Positions 1 through 6,236 of a stretch of DNA of 16,323 bases are shown one piece after another. The stretch is from CAYLHB01 sp964383505 (lineage in GTDB: Bacteria; Patescibacteriota; Minisyncoccia; Phycocordibacterales; UBA12088). Numbering within the stretch: position 1 is the stretch's first letter; each line of letters begins with the position of its first letter. Where the stretch lies: the NCBI GenBank assembly GCA_964383505.1, contig CAYLHB010000017.1:1-16323 (forward strand). Direction: 5' to 3'. The translations under genes were made by a program, and so were the position numbers. The notes below the pieces were generated by a model. The model had not been told where the DNA came from and searched no databases. It saw only the letters and a list, made by a program, of their open reading frames with translations.

Positions 1-378
1 TGAAAAATGGGTAACAAGCTTTTCCGTAAGCCATCCGAGCGCTTCTTGCGCATCCGTGGCGGGCGGCAGACCAAGCACAGTCACCTTCTCAACCTTCCCA
101 AGTTTTTTGAGGAGAAGCAGGTTTGCGTACGCATCGAAATCGTGGCACGTGAGGCGAGGTGCGGCCACAAACGCACCAAGGTCGGTAAAAACAGCGGGTT
201 CATTGATTCCCACCACCGTGTCAATGATGAGCATGTGCGCGGGCACGTCCCATTCTTCGTTGGGGTCGAGGGTGAGGAACGTCACATCTGGAAACGCACA
301 CCTTAGTTCGGGCAGGAGTTTGAGTGGGAGCGCATCGCTTTTCAGCTCCTCGTTTCCGAACACGAAGACTTTCTGCAT
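1..378 (-). CDS. Hydrogenase maturation protease-like protein (M52-type fold), 3' end outside window
   Basis: This frame is open from the ATG at 376-378 to the left edge (126 codons, no stop), so the gene is cut by the window. The protein starts MQKVFVFGNEELKSDALPL. It fits the HybD/HycI endopeptidase family, which clips the C-terminus of the [NiFe] hydrogenase large subunit after nickel insertion. An N-terminal GN motif is followed by D15, at the place of the first nickel ligand (Glu in HybD). LIIDTVVG gives D53, and LTCHDFDAYANLL gives H79 in the 'H...L..L' helix. VTVLGLPP matches the family's late 'GV.PE' strand. An in-frame ATG five codons upstream (391-393) is an alternative start; no ribosome site is clear for either. 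A terminator separates it from the upstream gene. The family call rests on the spacing of D, D and H and on the fold pattern. The substrate hydrogenase is not in the window. Confidence 0.7.
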   Translation of the reverse strand, partial: MQKVFVFGNEELKSDALPLKLLPELRCAFPDVTFLTLDPNEEWDVPAHMLIIDTVVGINEPAVFTDLGAFVAAPRLTCHDFDAYANLLLLKKLGKVEKVTVLGLPPATDAQEALGWLTEKLVTHFS

Positions 379-408
379 ATGCGATATGCGCATTGTGCCA
401 CACGGTAC

Positions 409-438
409 CAAAAAAGAAAGCCGGTCAATGACCGGCTT
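409..438 (-). terminator. Intrinsic terminator overlapping the stop of the 146-aa gene
   Basis: On the minus strand the arms AAGCCGGT (431-438) and ACCGGCTT (418-425) form a GC-rich hairpin with a short loop, followed by TTCTTTTT. The TGA stop at 425-427 lies inside the hairpin, so the gene ends in its own terminator. It isolates this gene from the protease-like gene downstream. Confidence 0.85.
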
Positions 439-865
439 CCCATGCACACAGTTCCTCCATGGTCATGGCAATAGTATGCCCGTGAACCAGTACCTTTGCG
501 TTCGGTGAAAGGGGAAGGTTGCGGGGATTGTGGTAGGGGGTACAACGAACCATTCTCCCCTGCACTGTTTTCACCTGCACAAACCCTGGAACCCCCACAT
601 GAGGGTTTATCACTACACCCACCATGATCGGGGTTTTCTCCCTCCCACAGAGGTGTGTCTGGCACCAGTAGCGAACCACCCGCTCATGCGTGAAGGTACC
701 AATACCTCTCACCATGTCCGGCCATTGGGTCTCCAATAAAGAAAATTCCGGCACGCGCTCCTCTGTCACATAGGGGAGTAATTCTTTGAAACGATCTTGA
801 TCCTGTACGCACCCGATCGCAAACCACATCGCAATTGTGTGCGGGTCAACATCCACAAGGTTCAT
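425..865 (-). CDS. Unknown 146-aa protein
   Basis: I do not recognise this protein. It begins MNLVDVDPHTIAMWFAIGC, is soluble and rather acidic at first, and has a conserved-looking C-terminal part with NLPLSPNAKVLVHGHTIAM. A central stretch (PIMVGVVINPHVGVPGFVQV) looks like two beta strands. Cysteines lie at about 19, 88 and 93 plus one near the C-terminus, but they make no clear zinc motif. The ATG at 863-865 follows an AGAGG-like site about ten bases upstream. It starts 39 bases after the DUF6390-like gene on the same strand, so the two are probably co-transcribed. It ends inside an intrinsic terminator. Its position between a DUF6390-like gene and a hydrogenase maturation protease-like gene makes a hydrogenase-related role possible, but that is inference only. 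Confidence 0.7.
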   Translation of the reverse strand: MNLVDVDPHTIAMWFAIGCVQDQDRFKELLPYVTEERVPEFSLLETQWPDMVRGIGTFTHERVVRYWCQTHLCGREKTPIMVGVVINPHVGVPGFVQVKTVQGRMVRCTPYHNPRNLPLSPNAKVLVHGHTIAMTMEELCAWEAGH

Positions 866-904
866 CCGTCATACCTCTCGTTCAAAACTGCACGTACCCT
901 AACA

Positions 905-1636
905 TCAAACAATTCCGTTGGCGAGTCTGAGAGCGCGAAGGGTGTACCTACGCAAACACTCCACCTCCTCTTCTTTCACCACTTCACAGGGCACATCCCA
1001 GTGGAGCGTCACATACTCCCCCACCTTGAGCATCTCGATGTCGTAGTCGGCCTCAAGCCGCCGCATCACCGTCTTGGGAGTTTCGCTCCCAAGTGCGAGG
1101 AGTCCACCGTTTGCCACGAGCGGCTCGTAGGCGAGTGTCACGTGCGGACCGTTTATGGCGGTCACCTTCCCCCAGCTCACACGACATGAGTCCATGAACT
1201 CCACGGTCGCCTCAACCTCTTGGTGCCCCATCCGCTTGGGTACATTGAGCACGTGGTAGGTATGATTCGGAAGCATCCCCGCTCCCACGCGTGCCTCCAA
1301 GAGTCGCCACGTGGGAAGTGTGAGACGATCTTTGAGCCGCAAATCGTCCGCAAGATACTCGTGAAGCTCGCGACGATCAACCGAGTCGAGAAGCTCGTTG
1401 CCGAGCCAGTACGCCTCAACCACGCGCGGGTCAAAGGGGTCTTGTAGGTGATTGCTCCGCGCAATGCGCCGAAGGTACGGGTAGAGCACCTCAAACCCCT
1501 TGAGAAGCTTCTCGAGCCCAAAATCGGTATACCCCGCATTCACATAGTCCCATATCTCGCGGTTCGCATCAGGACCGCAAAAGTGAAGCCGATTGGGCCC
1601 GAATGCGTAGCGAGAGCAACGAAGCACGCCGTCCAT
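905..1636 (-). CDS. DUF6390-like protein
   Basis: This is a 243-aa soluble protein with the pattern I associate with the DUF6390 family: LRCSRYAFGPNRLHFCGPD at residues 5-23, then GLEKLLKGFEVLYPYLRRIA, then DPFDPRVVEAYWLGNELL. The function of the family is not established. It carries no membrane segment or signal peptide. The ATG is at 1634-1636; a TACCAT box (1644-1649) ends seven bases upstream and could give a leaderless transcript. It is the first gene of a minus-strand run that continues with the unknown 146-aa gene and the hydrogenase maturation protease-like gene. I recall DUF6390 genes near hydrogenase accessory genes in other bacteria, but I cannot check this here. The family call is from memory of the N-terminal pattern. 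Confidence 0.7.
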   Translation of the reverse strand: MDGVLRCSRYAFGPNRLHFCGPDANREIWDYVNAGYTDFGLEKLLKGFEVLYPYLRRIARSNHLQDPFDPRVVEAYWLGNELLDSVDRRELHEYLADDLRLKDRLTLPTWRLLEARVGAGMLPNHTYHVLNVPKRMGHQEVEATVEFMDSCRVSWGKVTAINGPHVTLAYEPLVANGGLLALGSETPKTVMRRLEADYDIEMLKVGEYVTLHWDVPCEVVKEEEVECLRRYTLRALRLANGIV

Positions 1637-1665
1637 ACGGTATATGGTAGCACGTACACGAGGTA

Positions 1666-1693
1666 TTGCTTTTTTTGAGTATTATAGTATAAT
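1666..1693 (+). promoter_or_regulatory. Promoter of the FAG-repeat membrane protein gene
   Basis: TTGCTT (1666-1671), a 16-base spacer and a consensus TATAAT (1688-1693) form a good sigma-70-type promoter. The predicted start near 1700 leaves a leader of about 55 bases carrying a small GGGC/GCCC hairpin and the ribosome site AAAGGAG (1742-1748). This is one of the few genes here with a real leader. Confidence 0.75.
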
Positions 1694-1754
1694 GTAGATA
1701 GGATTTTTGCAATTGGTCGGGCCTTAGTGCCCTGCTATTTGAAAGGAGTTGAGC

Positions 1755-2661
1755 ATGTGTAAGTGGTTGGTAGTCGCTGTTGTCGCCCTGCTTTGGGTGA
1801 CACCCGCACAGGCGGAGAGCAGTGCGTGTCGGCCCACCATAGAGGGGGGCACGCTGGTGGTGCGTACTTGCCAAGTGATTACTCACGTTGAGCGCACAAT
1901 CGATCTCGGTAACCTGCCCGAGCTACTCTCTCCACAAAAACTGCAGGCGTTGCTTCCACGACTGGCGACACTCTCGCAGGGAGAACACGTGGTGGCACAT
2001 AAAGAAACAAAATTCTCTACGGTGCTACCACCCACAAAGCACGTACGCTCGATTGAGGTACGACGTACTCCGGAGGGCTTTGTCGCCGTCGAGGAGACAA
2101 CAACCCGAAGTGACCCGATTGTTAGGTGCATTATGGGACTGATCGCTCTCACATCGGTGGCCTCGACCATCATCGGCTGTAGAGAGCAGAAAGGAGTACT
2201 CGGGCGGCCGGTGGCACTTGGCATACTAACGGGCGTGGTCGTTGGAGTAATTTTCGCNNNNNNNNNNNNNNNNNNNNNNNNNNNNNNNNNNNNNNNNNNN
2301 NNNNNNNNNNNNNNNNNNNNNNNNNNNNNNNNNNNNNNNNNNNNNNNNNNNNNNNNNGGCGGCCGGTGGCACTTGGCATACTAACGGGCGTGGTCGTTGG
2401 AGTAATTTTCGCTTGGTTTGCTGGCGCGTTTGCTGGCATATTTGCTGGCATATTTGCTGGCATGTTTGCTGGCATATTTGCTGGCGGGTGGTTTGCTGGC
2501 GGGTGGTTTGCTGGCGGGTTTGCTGGCGCGTTTGCTGGCATGTTTGCTGGTGAGTACGGCATCACTGCCCCCCCACCATCGAATGGCTCCTCTTTTGCGG
2601 CGCACTTGTGGTGCTGGAGTATATCGTGGTGTACGGCTACCACTCCGTCCGCCGAGCGTGA
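1755..2661 (+). CDS. Exported membrane protein with C-terminal FAG tetrapeptide repeats; interrupted by scaffold gap and apparent frameshift
   Basis: The ATG at 1755 follows AAAGGAG by six bases. A signal peptide (MCKWLVVAVVALLWVTPAQA) precedes a soluble part of about 110 residues. A hydrophobic segment follows (RCIMGLIALTSVASTII), then LGILTGVVVGVIF running into the repeat. The frame reaches the gap at residue 168. The 55 bases on each side of the gap are identical, so joining them gives a continuous frame. It goes into W-FAGA-FAGI-FAGI-FAGM-FAGI and on to eleven FAG units (2417-2551). After EYGITAP the assembled frame continues to 2746, through the terminator, with unlikely composition. Adding one C to the C7 tract at 2568-2574 instead gives TIEWLLFCGALVVLEYIVVY, a good membrane helix, and a TGA at 2659-2661, just before the terminator. 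I therefore place the end at 2661. The function is unknown. Confidence 0.65.
2203..2257 (+). repeat. 55-base duplicated contig end, left copy
   Basis: These 55 bases, which touch the gap, are identical to 2358-2412 on the other side. Within the gene they encode GRPVALGILTGVVVGVIFA. The duplication is best read as unmerged contig overlap and not as a biological repeat. Confidence 0.85.
2258..2357. other. Assembly gap of exactly 100 N
   Basis: A round run of 100 N is a scaffolding placeholder of unknown true length. Both flanks carry the same 55 bases, as expected when two contigs that overlap by a k-mer length are scaffolded without merging. The real gap may be zero, which would make the window 155 bases too long here. 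Confidence 0.95.
2358..2412 (+). repeat. 55-base duplicated contig end, right copy
   Basis: Identical to 2203-2257 and in the same reading frame as the downstream FAG repeat. Collapsing the two copies restores one continuous coding frame. Confidence 0.85.
2417..2551 (+). repeat. Tandem 12/15-base repeat encoding FAG units
   Basis: Eleven copies of TTTGCTGGC, mostly followed by one more codon (GCG, ATA, ATG or GGG), and twice by GGG TGG to make a 15-base unit. The protein reads FAG plus A, I, M, G or GW. Every unit is a multiple of three, so copy-number change keeps the frame. The nucleotide identity between units is high enough to promote slippage or recombination and to break short-read assembly. 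Confidence 0.9.
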
Positions 2662-2683
2662 GCGGCAAGGAGCTCTTGCGCTG

Positions 2684-2727
2684 AAAAGTACAGGCCCCCA
2701 TGTCAAAGTGGGGGCCCTCTACTTTTT
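2684..2727. terminator. Strong bidirectional terminator between convergent genes
   Basis: Arms AAAAGTA...GGCCCCCA and TGGGGGCC...TACTTTTT form a long GC-rich hairpin with an eight-base loop. It has T5 on the plus side and a CTTTT tail on the minus side. It lies between the FAG-repeat gene and the stop of the EamA transporter gene, and can serve both. Confidence 0.85.
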
Positions 2728-2758
2728 GGTACACCTCAAGTATTAGTGACACATACCT

Positions 2759-3673
2759 TTATGAGAGTGCCATGGCGACCTTGCGGTCGTCTGAGACCGG
2801 TCGAGCAAACAGGACAATAAGAACGGAACCAAGCACCAGAAGAAAACCCTGTACGGCCTGTGCCTCAGTCAAATTGCCTGTAACAAACACCGCGGAGAGC
2901 ACGTTGGTGACGAGTGTTGCGGGGACAAGGAGTGCTGCCACATAGGAGGCCGGGGCGTACTTGAGCGCCGTGTACCACGTGAGCACGTACGAGAGGAGAA
3001 GCCCTGCGGTGAGAAGTGTCCAGAGGAGGTTCTCCGCAGTGAGTGATCCGAGACCCGACATACGATTGGTCACAGTGAGGAACAACATAAGGAGACCGGA
3101 GCCAATGACCATACGGGCACTTGCGATCGTGATACTCGAGAGCTCCACGAGTGCGCGCTTTGCAATGATGTTCTCGACCGCCCACAGGACGGTCGCAGCC
3201 AACACCAGCACCTCACCTAGCGAGCCCTGGAAACCGGTGAATCCACCCACCACGAGGTTTGCCACAAAAAGTGCACCGACACCGAGCCACTGCATGGGAG
3301 AGAACCGCTCGCGGAGAACCACCACAGCGAGCAGTGCCACAAACACGAAGAGCGTCTTGTGGATGAGTGCACCGTTTGCGGCGGGAATCATAACGAGACC
3401 GGTGAAAAAGAGCGCGAAAGGCAATGATCCGCCTATAAGGCCAATGGCGCCGAGCTTTGCCCACTGTCGTTTGGTAAGCGAAACAATTTCTGCTCGTTTT
3501 CCCGCCACAAGAATAATGCTGACTAGAAACACCGCAACAATCGCGTTCTTACATCCTGCAAAAAGTACAGGATCATTCATACCCGTCACCGCAACTTTGT
3601 TGATGAACAGCGACACCCCCGAGATGAACGCTGTTGCAAGCGCGAGCGCGGTGGCATTTTTTAAAAACGGCAT
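2759..3673 (-). CDS. EamA/DMT-family membrane transporter
   Basis: The protein has about 304 residues and ten strongly hydrophobic segments in two similar halves, as in the drug/metabolite transporter superfamily. Family-like features are the first segment with a charged edge (SGVSLFINKVAVTG), GLVMIPAANGALIHKTLFVFVALLAVVVLRERFS closing the first half, and TWYTALKYAPASYVAALL in the second half. The substrate cannot be told from sequence. I start it at the ATG at 3671-3673 (MPFLKNATALALATAF). The longer frame to 3712 adds a polar stretch that overlaps promoter-like sequence: TACACT at 3682-3687 ends eight bases before this ATG, suggesting a short or absent leader. It is divergent from sufB and convergent with the FAG-repeat gene. 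Confidence 0.85.
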   Translation of the reverse strand: MPFLKNATALALATAFISGVSLFINKVAVTGMNDPVLFAGCKNAIVAVFLVSIILVAGKRAEIVSLTKRQWAKLGAIGLIGGSLPFALFFTGLVMIPAANGALIHKTLFVFVALLAVVVLRERFSPMQWLGVGALFVANLVVGGFTGFQGSLGEVLVLAATVLWAVENIIAKRALVELSSITIASARMVIGSGLLMLFLTVTNRMSGLGSLTAENLLWTLLTAGLLLSYVLTWYTALKYAPASYVAALLVPATLVTNVLSAVFVTGNLTEAQAVQGFLLVLGSVLIVLFARPVSDDRKVAMALS

Positions 3674-3750
3674 ATGGTCACAGTGTACCGCACCGAGGTG
3701 CCTGGAAAACAATGCGTATCCTCAGCACCTCACGTATACTTATACCAACC

Positions 3751-5112
3751 ATGCGCACTGGCACCACCAAGAGTAAAAGTTCGCCCGTTCTCATACCGCG
3801 TGGCCTCACGCGCTCACTCGTTGAGTATATTTCACGCACCAAGAAAGAACCCACGTGGATGCGCGAAAAGCGACTCGCGGCATTTGAGCTCTACCAAAAC
3901 ACCTCCCTCCCCTCATGGGGCCCCGACCTCTCGGGCTTGGACCTACAAAACCTCGTCTACTACATCGACCCAGAGACATCCGAACGAGCTCGCTGGGACG
4001 AGCTCCCGCGCAACATCGTAGAGACGTTCGACAAACTCGGCATTCCGAAAGCCGAGCAGGAGTACCTCGGAGGTGTGGGCGCACAGTACGACTCGGGTAT
4101 GGTGTACCACAAGCTCAAAAACGAGCTTGCGGAGCAAGGTGTCATCTTTGAGAACATGGACACCGCCGTCCACACGTACCCCGAACTGGTCGAGCAATAC
4201 TTCATGAGCCGATGCGTCCCCATCCACGACCACGTGTTCGTCATGCTCCACGCCGCGGTCTGGAGCAGCGGCACATTCATCTACGTCCCGAAAGGGGTCG
4301 CAGTGAAAGAACCGCTCCAAGCGTACTTCCGTATGAACCGTTCCCAAAGCGGCCAGTTTGAGCATACGCTCATCATCGCGGACGAGGGGAGCGAGATCAC
4401 CTACATCGAGGGGTGCTCCGCTCCACGCTACAACGCCTCATCGCTCCACGCCGGCTGTGTGGAGCTCTTTGTACACAAGGGGGCACACATGAGGTACATC
4501 AGTATCGAAAATTGGTCCTTGAACACCTACAACCTCAACACCAAGCGCGCGCTCGTCGAGGAGCGCGGCGAGATACAGTGGGTTGGTGGCAACATGGGCT
4601 CGGGGGTCACCATGCTCTACCCGTCTTCTGTCCTTATAGGCGAGGGAGCAAAGAGTGATAACCTGGGCCTCGTCTTTGCGGGTAAGGGCCAGGTGCAGGA
4701 CACGGGCGCAAAAGCCATCCACCTCGCACCGCACACCACGTCCACGATCCGCTCAAAGTCAATTTCGAAGGATGGCGGTATAGCAAACTACCGTGGGCTC
4801 ATCAAAGTGGGCAGGAACGCAAAGGGCGCGTCAGCATCCTTGGTATGCGACTCGCTCCTCATGGATAACATGAGCGAAGCCAACACCTTCCCTGCGGTAC
4901 TCAACAAGCAAGACGATGTGGAGATAAGCCACGAGGCGACCATCGGGCGTATCGGCGAGGAGGAGCTCTTCTACCTCATGAGTCGAGGCCTCTCGCGCGA
5001 TGACGCGGTGCGCATGGTGGTTACGGGCTTCGTCGCCCCCATCACCAAAACCCTCCCGCTTGAGTACGCGGTAGAGTTCAATCGGTTGGTGGAGTTGGAG
5101 ATGGGGAAGTGA
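3751..5112 (+). CDS. sufB: SufB, core subunit of the SUF Fe-S cluster assembly complex
   Basis: SufB receives sulfur from the SufS system and, with SufC, builds and releases Fe-S clusters. The 453-aa protein is close to the usual 460-490. Family marks include TYIEGCSAPRY (a conserved Cys region) and a C-terminal block with VCDSLL (Cys about 366) and SHEATIGRIGEEELFYLMSRGL. These hold the conserved cysteine and glutamate of the assembly site. The ATG at 3751 follows overlapping TATACT/TATACC boxes (3735-3746) with no ribosome site, so a leaderless or very short-leader mRNA is likely. An in-frame ATG at 3712 lies upstream of those boxes. No sufD is present in the window, so SufB probably works as a homodimer with SufC. 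The last 26 codons are repeated at 5736-5818, behind a toxin-antitoxin pair. Confidence 0.95.
   Translation: MRTGTTKSKSSPVLIPRGLTRSLVEYISRTKKEPTWMREKRLAAFELYQNTSLPSWGPDLSGLDLQNLVYYIDPETSERARWDELPRNIVETFDKLGIPKAEQEYLGGVGAQYDSGMVYHKLKNELAEQGVIFENMDTAVHTYPELVEQYFMSRCVPIHDHVFVMLHAAVWSSGTFIYVPKGVAVKEPLQAYFRMNRSQSGQFEHTLIIADEGSEITYIEGCSAPRYNASSLHAGCVELFVHKGAHMRYISIENWSLNTYNLNTKRALVEERGEIQWVGGNMGSGVTMLYPSSVLIGEGAKSDNLGLVFAGKGQVQDTGAKAIHLAPHTTSTIRSKSISKDGGIANYRGLIKVGRNAKGASASLVCDSLLMDNMSEANTFPAVLNKQDDVEISHEATIGRIGEEELFYLMSRGLSRDDAVRMVVTGFVAPITKTLPLEYAVEFNRLVELEMGK
5030..5112 (+). repeat. Direct repeat 1: 3' end of sufB
   Basis: The last 83 bases of sufB, including its stop. It matches 5736-5818 at 79 of 83 positions. 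The four differences are TTG/CTG, GGG/GGT, AAG/AAA and TGA/TAA, and all leave the peptide unchanged. With the second copy it brackets the BrnT/BrnA cassette. Confidence 0.95.
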
Positions 5113-5126
5113 AAACTCGTTTTGTC

Positions 5127-5154
5127 TTGACTTACCATACACAATGTCTATACT
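5127..5154 (+). promoter_or_regulatory. Promoter of the brnTA-like operon, leaderless
   Basis: TTGACT (5127-5132), a 16-base spacer and TATACT (5149-5154) form a near-consensus promoter. Only six bases separate the -10 box from the ATG at 5161, so transcription should begin at or next to the start codon. It lies directly behind sufB and inside the inserted cassette, so the cassette carries its own promoter. Confidence 0.85.
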
Positions 5155-5160
5155 CTTGGT

Positions 5161-5442
5161 ATGTACTTTGAGTGGAGTGAAGAAAAGAATGCGTGGTTGA
5201 AAAAACATCGAAGCGTTTCGTTTGAGGCCATACAAACCGCGATTCAGGACGGCAACTTGCTGGACATCCAGACCCATCCCAACGAAAAGAAGTACCCAAA
5301 TCAACGCTTGCTGGTGGTGCAACTACATGAGTATGTGTACCTCGTCCCATGTGTACCCAAAGAGGAACATGTGTGGTTCTTAAAAACAATTATTCCGAGT
5401 CGCAAGGCAACCAAGCACTATATGAAGAGTACCAATCAATAA
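5161..5442 (+). CDS. brnT: BrnT-like type II toxin (DUF497 family, RNase fold)
   Basis: The 93-aa protein opens with MYFEWSEEKNAWLKKHRSVS and FEAIQTAIQD, the signature of the BrnT/DUF497 family: FEWDxxKxxxNxxKHxVSFEEA. Family members are RelE-fold ribonuclease toxins that stop translation and are held by a partner antitoxin. Basic residues toward the C-terminus (KTIIPSRKATKHY) match the conserved R...E/K..Y end. The gene lies 48 bases behind sufB with its own promoter and an antitoxin six bases downstream, in the toxin-first order typical of BrnTA. It is part of the cassette bracketed by the sufB 3' repeats. Confidence 0.88.
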   Translation: MYFEWSEEKNAWLKKHRSVSFEAIQTAIQDGNLLDIQTHPNEKKYPNQRLLVVQLHEYVYLVPCVPKEEHVWFLKTIIPSRKATKHYMKSTNQ

Positions 5443-5448
5443 CACCGT

Positions 5449-5718
5449 ATGGCTACAAAAATCCCACAGTTGAATATGGAAGAAAAACGCCTCCTTCGTG
5501 AGTATGAAGGAGGTGTGACAAAGCAGGTACCAAACATCAAAAAGGAGCTCGCATATTTTAGGGACGTAGCGAAACAATCGACCGCTCGAACAAAAAATAT
5601 TAATCTGCGTCTCTCCGAGCGCGACCTTGTTCGTATCAAGACAAAAGCGGCACAAGAGGGTGTGCCGTACCAAACACTTCTCTCCTCGCTCATACACAAG
5701 TATGCCAACCATGGGTAA
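5449..5718 (+). CDS. brnA: CopG/BrnA-type ribbon-helix-helix antitoxin
   Basis: The 89-aa protein has an N-terminal toxin-binding part (MEEKRLLREYEGGVTKQVP) and a C-terminal ribbon-helix-helix DNA-binding part, NINLRLSERDLVRIKTKAAQ, followed by GVPYQTLLSSLIHKY. This order matches the CopG-family antitoxins that pair with BrnT. It should neutralise the toxin encoded six bases upstream and repress the shared promoter. The ATG at 5449 gives the full family length. Only 17 bases separate its stop from the second sufB 3' repeat. Confidence 0.88.
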   Translation: MATKIPQLNMEEKRLLREYEGGVTKQVPNIKKELAYFRDVAKQSTARTKNINLRLSERDLVRIKTKAAQEGVPYQTLLSSLIHKYANHG

Positions 5719-5735
5719 ATTTTGCACGCCATGTG

Positions 5736-5818
5736 TCGTCGCCCCCATCACCAAAACCCTCCCGCTTGAGTACGCGGTAGAGTTCAATCGGTTGGTGGAG
5801 CTGGAGATGGGTAAATAA
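5736..5818 (+). pseudogene. Detached copy of the sufB 3' end (direct repeat 2)
   Basis: It encodes VAPITKTLPLEYAVEFNRLV plus the last residues of SufB and a TAA stop, but nothing upstream joins it to a sufB body. It is 95% identical to 5030-5112 with only synonymous differences. It is best read as the end of the original sufB, displaced when the cassette entered and supplied a replacement 3' end. No start or ribosome site makes it likely to be translated alone. Confidence 0.9.
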
Positions 5819-5892
5819 AATCGGCCCCGCACCCACCTCGCGACAAGACGCTGGATATTGCACCGCTAAAAAATGGTCCATCCCTATACATG

Positions 5893-5922
5893 TTTCGCCG
5901 CCCTACATCGAGGGCGGCGAAA
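5893..5922. other. 11-bp perfect hairpin behind the 66-aa gene
   Basis: Arms TTTCGCCGCCC (5893-5903) and GGGCGGCGAAA (5912-5922) enclose an eight-base loop. On the minus strand it follows the stop of the 66-aa gene by seven bases, where a terminator would sit, but there is no T-run after it. It may be a non-canonical terminator or a 3'-end protecting structure. The 5819-5892 stretch before it holds nothing I recognise. Confidence 0.7.
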
Positions 5923-5928
5923 AATGCC

Positions 5929-6129
5929 TTAGTGCATGGTATTGGTGTCCATGCCCACCAGCTGCGGATACCTCGCTTCAATTTGGACCCAGGGCACGAT
6001 GACCGGTTCTTGCCCGCACGCAACGGTTATGGATGCTTGCATTTGCTCGGCAACATCTCTAGGGAGAGGGGCCGAAACTTCTCCCCCAGGATAACAAAAA
6101 GCTACAAGTTTTTCATCGGACGTCAACAT
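5929..6129 (-). CDS. Unknown 66-aa protein
   Basis: I do not recognise this protein. It reads MLTSDEKLVAFCYPGGEVSA and continues PLPRDVAEQMQASITVACGQ, with no membrane segment. Coding is supported by signals more than by homology. A TTGACT-N16-TAATAA promoter lies upstream, with a leader of about 26 bases. The ribosome site CGGAG (CTCC on plus at 6139-6142) is nine bases before the ATG at 6127-6129, and a strong hairpin follows the stop. It is transcribed against the SUF genes on both sides and divergently from sufS, so it splits the locus. Confidence 0.6.
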   Translation of the reverse strand: MLTSDEKLVAFCYPGGEVSAPLPRDVAEQMQASITVACGQEPVIVPWVQIEARYPQLVGMDTNTMH

Positions 6130-6161
6130 CGTCTTATGCTCCGGTGATTACCTAATAGGTA

Positions 6162-6189
6162 TTATTAGATAATTATTGTGGGAAGTCAA
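6162..6189 (-). promoter_or_regulatory. Promoter of the 66-aa gene
   Basis: On the minus strand TTGACT (6184-6189), a 16-base spacer and TAATAA (6162-6167) make a good promoter. The predicted start near 6155 leaves a leader with a ribosome site. The AT-rich stretch also has inverted repeats (CTAATA...TATTAG, TACCT-AAT-AGGTA) that could be operator sites between this gene and sufS. Confidence 0.7.
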
Positions 6190-6236
6190 TAGCATGCGCT
6201 CGGAACTATTTTTTGGACTTACGGTACCATGTACAT

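Noticed and set aside
7..508. Plus-strand frames at the left edge
   Set aside because: They overlap the minus-strand hydrogenase protease-like gene, whose frame runs off the window and has family motifs.
2417..2551. Tandem repeats resembling a CRISPR array
   Set aside because: Units are 12 or 15 bases, directly adjacent, with no spacers, and they lie in a coding frame.
2170..2752. Long minus-strand frames with PAN/MPAN or SKYASK repeats, and a plus frame with LLAYLLA repeats
   Set aside because: They are other-frame readings of the same 12-base repeat, which lacks stops in these frames. The FAG frame is the only one joined to a signal peptide, ribosome site and promoter.
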